From Psococerastis gibbosa (lineage: Eukaryota > Arthropoda > Insecta > Psocodea > Psocidae): a stretch of DNA of 64,000 nucleotides. The stretch lies in assembly GCA_963971405.1 (NCBI GenBank), contig OZ020488.1:46978888-47042887 (forward strand), read 5' to 3'. Position 1 is the first letter of the stretch. Every line of letters begins with the position of its first letter. The notes under the pieces were generated by a model. That model was not told the DNA's origin. It worked only from the letters and a program-made list of their open reading frames with translations, and ran no database searches. Positions 57,747-64,000 of the stretch are shown here, in pieces. The position numbers and the translations under genes were made by a program.

Positions 57747-58124
57747 CGTTAGTAGTTGACTAGTGTATTTTGTATTTTTAGGATGTGTAGTTGGTAAGTC
57801 TTGTGCTATTGTGTATTTTGGTTCTCTTTTTTTGTTTGTAACTTGTGTGCTACTGTGTCCTCTAATGTGGGGTGGCAAGTATTGCTGCTTTGATGACCCC
57901 GGCATTGGAGGACTCAGCGGTTGTGTGTCTTGTACTCCAATGATCTCTTGCGTCTGAAGTAATGCCTAACGGCGGTTCCAGGCGTAAGGGGGAGGAGAGA
58001 AGCGGGGGTCATGAGTTTTTAGTGAGTAAGAGTCTCACATATCCTCCGCCATTATCTTTGGATACTGGGCGGGGGAATCCATGATGGATTTTCTCGACCT
58101 CCTTAAAAAAAAAAAAAAAAAAAA
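57216..58124 (+). mobile_element. Telomere-targeted R1-clade LINE, copy 2, 5'-truncated
   Basis: It begins at CATGCTTTTACT, equivalent to 56220 of copy 1, directly after ...TTAGGTT. It carries the ORF2 end, a 3' UTR with an internal A tract (57719-57746) and terminal poly(A) before GGTTAGG. Nearly identical to the end of copy 1, so one was probably made from a close sibling of the other. Confidence 0.9.
57217..57663 (+). pseudogene. ORF2 C-terminal fragment of copy 2
   Basis: 148 open codons equal to the last part of copy 1 ORF2, with CHHCGAGDDTAEHTLMAC intact and a C-terminal basic/acidic tail. The Met at the start is internal to ORF2. Truncation came from incomplete reverse transcription at insertion. 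Confidence 0.85.
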
Positions 58125-58358
58125 GGTTAGGTTAGGTTAGGTTAGGTTAGGTTAGGTTAGGTTAGGTTAGGTTAGGTTAGGTTAGGTTAGGTTAGGTTAG
58201 GTTAGGTTAGGTTAGGTTAGGTTAGGTTAGGTTAGGTTAGGTTAGGTTAGGTTAGGTTAGGTTAGGTTAGGTTAGGTTAGGTTAGGTTAGGTTAGGTTAG
58301 GTTAGGTTAGGTTAGGTTAGGTTAGGTTAGGTTAGGTTAGGTTAGGTTAGGTTAGGTT
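58125..58358 (+). repeat. Telomeric (TTAGG)n array 2
   Basis: About 47 perfect units between copies 2 and 3. Longest array in the window. Confidence 0.97.
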
Positions 58359-58499
58359 CAGTGGCGCGCTGTCCGTTGAGCCGCGAGGTTGTGTCTCTTA
58401 AAGTGCGGTGAATCATGTAGCGGGTTGCCGGCCAGGGGCTCAGCGCTTACCGGTCATCCTTTTGCCCGTGTACCGTGCCTTCTTCATTCTTAAATCTAA

Positions 58500-59075
58500 T
58501 GATGTTGGATTAAGTGTTTGTGAGTTTCCTGTCTTCGTTTTCTACATATTGTGCTGCCCTCCCTCCCCCTGCCTTCGGTCATCGCTTATCGACGGTTGGC
58601 CGAAAAGACTAAAGATGTGAAGTGAGTTTGAGGTTCTTGTCTTCATTTTCTCTACGTTTCGTGCTGTCCCCTCCTCCCCCCACCTTCGGTTATCGCCATC
58701 GACGGTTGGTCGAAGATTACTAAAGTTGTGTTGTAAGTGAGTGTGAGTTTCTTGTCTTCATTTTCTACGTATCGTGCTGTCCCCTCCCCCCCCCCCCCCC
58801 CGCCTTCTGTCATTGCCATCGACGGTTGGTCGAAGAAGACTAAGATGTGTTGTAAGTGAGTGTGAGTTTCTTGTCTTCATTTTCTACGTTTCGTGCTGTC
58901 CCCCCCCCCCTCCCCCTGCTTTCGGTCATCGCCATCGACGGTTGGTCGAAAGAAGACTAAAGTTGTGTATTAGGTGAGTGTGAGTTTCTCGTCTTCATTT
59001 TCTACGCTTCGTGCTGTCCCCCTCCCCCCCCCCCCACCTTCGGACATCGCCCGTCGACGGTTGGACGTAAGGTAT
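58500..59075 (+). repeat. Tandem 5' UTR monomers of copy 3
   Basis: Five units of about 109-119 bp, each with 'gagtttcttgtcttcattttctacg', a C-rich run and 'atcgacggttgg(t)cg'. Landmarks fall at 58531, 58640, 58755, 58874 and 58991. Three more partial units lie at about 59480-59560, 59561-59650 and 59713-59820. Promoter-bearing monomers are known in other LINEs; a promoter role here is inferred. Confidence 0.75.
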
Positions 59076-59480
59076 ATTTTAATTTACTAACTTTTGTTGT
59101 TCAATTGACTATATCATGCAATTCTGTAACTGTTTTGTTGTGTACAGTAATTATAGTGTCTTATTATCAATTCGCACATAGGCTTATACACAGGAAAATT
59201 TAACTGGTGCAGGATTTGGGCATTGGAGGGCTGTTTTTTTGAAGGGTCACCCTCCGAGCAGATATGTAGAATGCGTAGCTATTGCTCGCATATTGTTGTT
59301 CAGGTTTCGAGGGGTGGCTTTCAAAGGATTTGCGATCTGGACTATTGGTCATATTGAAGAAGGGGACCCCCCAGGGTACATTATATTTGAAGGGTCGACC
59401 TTCTACGAGCCGAACAGGTATGTTGGAGTCCACAGTGCCTTTTTGGCCACCCAAAGTTGGGGTCGGTATTGTTGTTTTCC
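59076..59480 (+). other. Unique spacer inside copy 3 5' UTR
   Basis: About 400 bp between monomer blocks. Its left part ('ttgttcaattgactatat(c/t)atg...aatt') recurs at 59683-59710, so a monomer plus spacer was duplicated. No protein homology seen. Confidence 0.5.
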
Positions 59481-59821
59481 CCGTTTTGTGCTGTTCCCCC
59501 CTCCCCCTGCTTTCGGTCATCGCTATCGATGGTTGGTCGTAAGGCTAAAGATGTGTATAAAGGGAGTGTGAGTTTCTTGTCATCATTTCTACGTATAGTG
59601 CTGTCCCCCCCCCCCGCCTTCGGGCATCGCCCGTCAATGGTTGGACATACGGCACATTTTAATTACTAGCTTTGGTTTTGTTCAATTGACTATATTATGT
59701 AATTACCGACAGTAGTCTAAAGTTGTGTATTATGTGAGTGTGAGTTTCCTGGCTTCATTTTCTACGTTTGTGCTGTCCCCCCCCCCCCTGGTGACATCGC
59801 CCGTCGATGGTTGGACGTACG

Positions 59822-61093
59822 ATGGATATGGAAGAGGTGTTCTGCCTGCTACAGGTGGTCAGAAAGCTACAGAGCCTCGCAAATAAGAGCGGAAAGTATA
59901 AGATCCGCAGGGATCTTAGAGGCCTTATTGAGGAGGCGGCCAGAGTGGCCTCCAAAATTGAGGGGTCGGGAGTGGCAGTGGTGGTGGATCCATGCACCCC
60001 AGTTTCAAGGATCACAGTTTCAGGGGCACCAGTTCCTGGGACCCCGGCTCCAGCTCCCGGGCCTCCAATTTCAGGGACCCCAGTCCCAGGGACCCCGGTG
60101 GCAGAACCACCAGTTCCAGGGTGGACCACTGAGATCCCAGCTCCAGCTCCTCGGGTTCCGGTTGCAGGGACCCCAGCCCCAGTTCTAGGGACCCCGGTGG
60201 CAGAACCACCAGTTCCAGGGTGGACCACTGAGAACCCAGCTCCAGCTCCTCGGGTTCCGGTTGCAGGGACCCCAGCCCCAGTTCTAGGGACCCCGGTGGC
60301 AGAACCACCAGTTCCAGGGTGGACCCCTGAGATCCCAGCTCCAGCTCCTCGGGTTCCCGTTGCTGGGACCCCAGCCCCAGTTCAAGGGACTCCAATTCCA
60401 GGGACTCCAACTTCAGGGACCTCGGCGACAGGACCACCTGATCCAGGGTGGACTCAGCCAATCAACCGCCGCGAGAGGAGGCGGGCGGCCATGTGCGCAA
60501 AGAAGCCCGAGTCAGTCGCAGCACAGGTCCATCGGTATGAGGCTGTGATCATCGAGAGGAGTGAGTCAGGAGGGACCTATGCTGAGGCCCTTAAAAAGGC
60601 AAGGGAGGCTCTTGCCCTCTCGGAAGTGGGCGTCTCGATCCGAGGGTGCCGAAAGGCACAGAGTGGCAATCTGGTGCTGGAAGTCGAAGGGAGCGGAAAG
60701 GCCGATATTTTTCGGAGGAAACTGGCACCTCTGCTGAAAGGCTTCAAAGTGAGGAGTAGCCACAATATGGCGAAATTCATTGTCAAGGACAGTGACTTCG
60801 TTGAGGAGGTGGCTATCCGACAGGCGCTTGCCGAGCTTGGGGTGGAATGCTCCTCCATTAAGACCATGAAGTGGCAGGCGGTCGTTGAGGCACCTGTTCA
60901 TCAGGTACACACGCTGCTCCAAACCAAGAAAAGGATCAAGATCGGTTGGTTCACTTGCCGAATAAAGCCTATGGTGCTCATGAATGGGTGCTTTCGGTGC
61001 GGTGAGAAGGGGCACTACGTTGCCCAGTGTACATCATCCAGGTTGAGTCTTGGAAGCACGGGACACGTGTTTGAAGGAGCAGCCCACAGATGA
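59822..61093 (+). CDS. ORF1 (gag-like) of copy 3, intact
   Basis: 423 codons. I chose ATG 59822 over the in-frame ATG 59807 because the latter lies in the last 5' UTR monomer, where sister monomers read ACGG. The N-terminus has 'SGKYKIRRDLRGLIEEAARV', probably helical. A Pro-rich region (about 60010-60440) has three 33-residue repeats (GTPVAEPPVPGWTTE..., 99-bp period). Next come 'TYAEALKKAREALALSEVGV', an alpha/beta domain shared with R1/TRAS ORF1, and zinc knuckle CFRCGEKGHYVAQC. Only one knuckle is visible, where three are usual, so the C-terminus may have been replaced. The stop overlaps the ORF2 start as ATGA. The protein is an RNA-binding chaperone by family knowledge. Confidence 0.82.
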   Translation: MDMEEVFCLLQVVRKLQSLANKSGKYKIRRDLRGLIEEAARVASKIEGSGVAVVVDPCTPVSRITVSGAPVPGTPAPAPGPPISGTPVPGTPVAEPPVPGWTTEIPAPAPRVPVAGTPAPVLGTPVAEPPVPGWTTENPAPAPRVPVAGTPAPVLGTPVAEPPVPGWTPEIPAPAPRVPVAGTPAPVQGTPIPGTPTSGTSATGPPDPGWTQPINRRERRRAAMCAKKPESVAAQVHRYEAVIIERSESGGTYAEALKKAREALALSEVGVSIRGCRKAQSGNLVLEVEGSGKADIFRRKLAPLLKGFKVRSSHNMAKFIVKDSDFVEEVAIRQALAELGVECSSIKTMKWQAVVEAPVHQVHTLLQTKKRIKIGWFTCRIKPMVLMNGCFRCGEKGHYVAQCTSSRLSLGSTGHVFEGAAHR

Positions 61094-61128
61094 GGATTCT
61101 CCAAATTAATTTGAATCACTGTCGTGTA
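61090..61128 (+). pseudogene. ORF2 start of copy 3, truncated
   Basis: ATG at 61090 overlaps the ORF1 stop and encodes MRILQINLNHCR, the characteristic beginning of the APE-type endonuclease in R1/TRAS ORF2. Homology stops after 'CACTGTCG' and a stop follows. Endonuclease, RT and the C-terminal zinc motif are deleted. Confidence 0.8.
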
Positions 61129-61550
61129 TTATAATTACATGTTGTTAGTTTGTAACTTTTGTGACGCAATTGCTTTTAACTATGTAGGTTAGTTGCAGCT
61201 ACCTGCCAAGCTGGGTCCTCCAGTGGTGTGGCCGCCAGTGAGATCTGAGCGTCTTTACGTGGGTTGCATGGGCGGTTGCAGTACTGGACGACCTAGTTGA
61301 TAGCAGCGTCTTTGTGACGCAATTGTTTTTAGCTGTGTAGAATAGTTGTAACTTCCTGCCAAGCTGGGTCTGAAGTAATGCCTAGCGGCGGTTCCAGGCG
61401 TAAGGGGGAGGAGAGAAGCGGGGGTCATGAGTTTTTAGTGAGTAAGAGTCTCACATATCCTCCGCCATTATCCTAGGATACTGGGCGGGGGAATCCATGA
61501 TGGATTTTCTCGACCTCCTTAACAAAAAAAAAAAAAAAAAAAAAAAAAAA

Positions 61551-61697
61551 GGTTAGGTTAGGTTAGGTTAGGTTAGGTTAGGTTAGGTTAGGTTAGGTTA
61601 GGTTAGGTTAGGTTAGGTTAGGTTAGGTTAGGTTAGGTTAGGTTAGGTTAGGTTAGGTTAGGTTAGGTTAGGTTAGGTTAGGTTAGGTTAGGTTAGG
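61551..61697 (+). repeat. Telomeric (TTAGG)n array 3
   Basis: About 29 perfect units after the poly(A) of copy 3, running without a break into the satellite at a TTAGGGGG. Confidence 0.97.
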
Positions 61698-64000
61698 GGG
61701 TGGGGTCACCGGTAGATTTCTTTCTGATGCGGTTTTTTCGATTCCAATTGCGGTCCTGACCAATAGTTGTCATTGATGACCATACGGATTCGATGGGGTT
61801 TGCGTTCTAGACGCATTTGAAAAACGTTCCCTATCCCTTATACATAGGATTTTTTACATTTCATACAATTTTAAGAAATTCTCTCGATGGTTGTAGTAGT
61901 AGTATGGTTGGACACAGTCCCAGGCCACGGTGTGGGCCCATAGGACTCCAGTGGACCTCCTGACCTCTCTCGATGGTTAGTCGACTTTTTTCGCTCAGAC
62001 GTGGGATTTTATGTGGGCTACAAGAAAAATGCGGAATCCCGGTTCTCACTGGTCAAATTCGGCAATTTTTCCCGTTTTTTTGAATATGCTTGTTCCGACC
62101 CTGACGCCCTGCATTCATCGGTACACAATGCGCGGCACATGATTTCCCAGTAGTTTTTCAAGCCGCATCTACCTGCCAGGGTTATACAATTTTAAGAGGC
62201 AATTTTTCGTTTTTTTTCTTTTTTTTTTTTTTTGCGCAAATTTTTTGACTTTTTTTGGGGTCGAGATGGGTGTCGCTAGACGCGGAATTTTATCCCGAAC
62301 ACGACGATATATGGTTTATGGGGTGGTTTTCCCATAGGTTGCCGGCTAGCCCGGGATCAGTGCCTATTTGAAGCATTTCGGGTGCTCGGGGCCTGTGACG
62401 TCATCGCCCATGCATTCTTATGGGAGATTTTGGTCAAAATGATCCGATGGCCATGAATGGGACATGGTTGGAAAGAGGAGGTGATTTCGAGCCGATTCGC
62501 CCGGTTTTTACTCGGATGCGTTGGATACCGGCCGATTTGAGGGCGTTTCAAAGTTCGTTTTCAGGGATAGGAGCACACGTTAGGGGGGTGGGGTCACCGG
62601 TAGATTTCTTTCTGATGCGGTTTTTTCGATTCCAATTGCGGTCCTGACCAATAGTTGTCATTGACGACCATACGGATTCGATGGGGTTTGCGTTCTAGAC
62701 GCATTTGAAAAACGTTCCCTATCCCTTATACATAGGATTTTTTACATTTCATACAATTTTAAGAAATTCTCTCGATGGTTAGTCGACTTTTTTCGCTCAG
62801 ACGTGGGATTTTATGTGGGCTACAAGAAAAATGCGAAATCCCGGTTCTCACTGGTCAAATTCGGCAATTTTTCCCGTTTTTTTGAATATGCTTGTTCCGA
62901 CCCTGACGCCCTGCATTCATCGGTACACAATGCGCGGCACATGATTTCCCAGTAGTTTTTCAAGCCGCATCTACCTGCCAGGGTTATACAATTTTAAGAG
63001 GCAATTTTTCGTTTTTTTTTTTTTTTTTTTTTTTTGCGCAAATTTTTTGACTTTTTTTGGGGTCGAGATGGGTGTCGCTAGACGCGGGATTTCATCCCAA
63101 ACACGACGATATATGGTTTATGGGGTGGTTTTCCCATAGGTTGCCGGCTAGCCCGGGATCAGTGCCTATTTGAAGCATTTCGGGTGCTCGGGGCCTGTGA
63201 CGTCATCGCCCATGCATTCTTATGGGAGATTTTGGTCAAAATGATCCGATGGCCATGAATGGGACATGGTTGGAAAGAGGAGGTGATTTCGAGCCGATTC
63301 GCCCGGTTTTTACTCGGATGCGTTGGATACCGGCCGATTTGAGGGCGTTTCAAAGTTCGTTTTCAGGGATAGGAGCACACGTTAGGGGGGTGGGGTCACC
63401 GGTAGATTTCTTTCTGATGCGGTTTTTTCGATTCCAATTGCGGTCCTGACCAATAGTTGTCATTGATGACCATACGGATTCGATGGGGTTTGCGTTCTAG
63501 ACGCATTTGAAAAACGTTCCCTATCCCTTATACATAGGATTTTTTACATTTCATACAATTTTAAGAAATTCTCTCGATGGTTAGTCGACTTTTTTCGCTC
63601 AGACGTGGGATTTTATGTGGGCTACAAGAAAAATGCGAAATCCCGGTTCTCACTGGTCAAATTCGGCAATTTTTCCCGTTTTTTTGAATATGCTTGTTCC
63701 GACCCTGACGCCCTGCATTCATCGGTACACAATGCGCGGCACATGATTTCCCAGTAGTTTTTCAAGCCGCATCTACCTGCCAGGGTTATACAATTTTAAG
63801 AGGCAATTTTTCGTTTTTTTTTTTTTTTTTTTTTTTTGCGCAAATTTTTTGACTTTTTTTGGGGTCGAGATGGGTGTCGCTAGACGCGGGATTTCATCCC
63901 AAACACGACGATGTATGGTTTATGGGGTGGTTTTCCCATAGGTTGCCGGCTAGCCCGGGATCAGTGCCTATTTGAAGCATTTCGGGTGCTCGGGGCCTGT
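61698..64000. repeat. 802-bp satellite, right block, running off the window
   Basis: 'tgtcgctagacgcgg' recurs at 62271, 63073 and 63875, an exact 802-bp period. The last units differ by only a few bases. The first unit carries a 73-bp insertion flanked by a 13-bp direct repeat. Small identical open frames in each unit are by-products of the repetition. Confidence 0.95.
61893..61965. repeat. 73-bp insertion in the satellite with 13-bp target duplication
   Basis: The direct repeat TCTCTCGATGGTT (61880-61892 and 61966-61978) flanks it, and the other units have one copy. The insert begins (GTA)3, so on the - strand it ends in a TAC repeat, like a short 5'-truncated retroposon with a simple-repeat tail. 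Confidence 0.6.

Larger units (their letters stand above)
58359..61550 (+). mobile_element. Telomere-targeted R1-clade LINE, copy 3, ORF1-only
   Basis: The 5' junction is ...TTAGGTT|CAGTGG and the 3' junction A(n)|GGTTAGG. Layout: a long 5' UTR with ~115-bp monomers, whole ORF1 (59822-61093), an ORF2 cut after about 12 codons, a 3' UTR sharing its last ~190 bp with copies 1 and 2, and poly(A). This looks like the full 5' end of the element, but internal deletion removed the enzyme gene. Confidence 0.88.

Noticed and set aside
58359-58470. HDV-like ribozyme at the 5' end of LINE copy 3 (as in R2)
   Set aside because: Only a partial GGCGCGC/GCCGCG complement. I could not lay out the double pseudoknot.
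60012-60461. Antisense Leu/Glu/Pro-rich 149-codon frame
   Set aside because: Shadow of the 99-bp coding repeats of ORF1.
62357-63449. Identical 64- and 75-codon frames in successive satellite units
   Set aside because: They repeat because the 802-bp unit repeats. They match no family, and the diverged left block does not preserve the sequence well.
61551-64000. True chromosome end at the right
   Set aside because: TTAGG is followed by at least 2.3 kb of satellite running off the window, so the terminus is not seen here.
1-64000. CRISPR arrays, operons, bacterial promoters
   Set aside because: Spliced gene, telomeric repeats and eukaryotic retroelements throughout. No repeat-spacer structure.

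Overview
This window is arthropod-type nuclear DNA. The right quarter holds long perfect TTAGG arrays, the arthropod telomeric repeat, with non-LTR retrotransposons inserted in them. The left two thirds is one repeat-laden, intron-rich host gene. The mix of Helentron-like short elements, a Penelope-like element carrying an endonuclease, and multi-kb introns would suit a crustacean or chelicerate better than a compact insect genome, but that is only an impression.

Host gene (about 6.27-42.37 kb, + strand): a gamma/delta/zeta-type sarcoglycan. I assembled ten exons by eye (6267-6298, 14819-14966, 25467-25541, 25666-25720, 26548-26607, 30738-30857, 31737-31809, 37918-38041, 38758-38861, 41998-42103). 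All junctions are GT-AG and in phase. From the ATG at 6282 they give 882 nt (293 residues plus stop), the usual size for this family. Exon 1 is the least certain.

Introns and flanks (1-52.4 kb): at least twenty copies or fragments of one short element, in both orientations, with Helentron/HINE architecture. Other repeats are palindromic MITEs, two small hAT-like MITEs, a TTAA-flanked foldback, remnants of a hAT (DUF4371/ZMYM1-like) and a mariner transposase, three LINE remnants (one keeps a long reverse-transcriptase frame), a dispersed ~128-bp minisatellite, and a ~146-bp inverted-repeat element with a tRNA-like core. At 46.0-49.0 kb a broken Penelope-like element with inverted pseudo-LTRs lies inside one HINE copy, flanked by a 13-bp target duplication. 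Each pseudo-LTR folds like a hammerhead ribozyme with a non-canonical core. A separate hammerhead-like remnant sits at 8.08 kb.

Subtelomere-like block (52.4-64 kb): an ~802-bp satellite, then three R1-clade, TRAS/SART-like retrotransposon copies, each ending in poly(A) followed at once by GGTTAGG..., then satellite again to the window edge. None of the copies keeps endonuclease plus reverse transcriptase. Copy 1 is a rearranged mosaic, copy 2 is 5'-truncated within ORF2, and copy 3 has a whole ORF1 but loses ORF2 just after its start. They therefore look mobilised in trans by an intact relative elsewhere.
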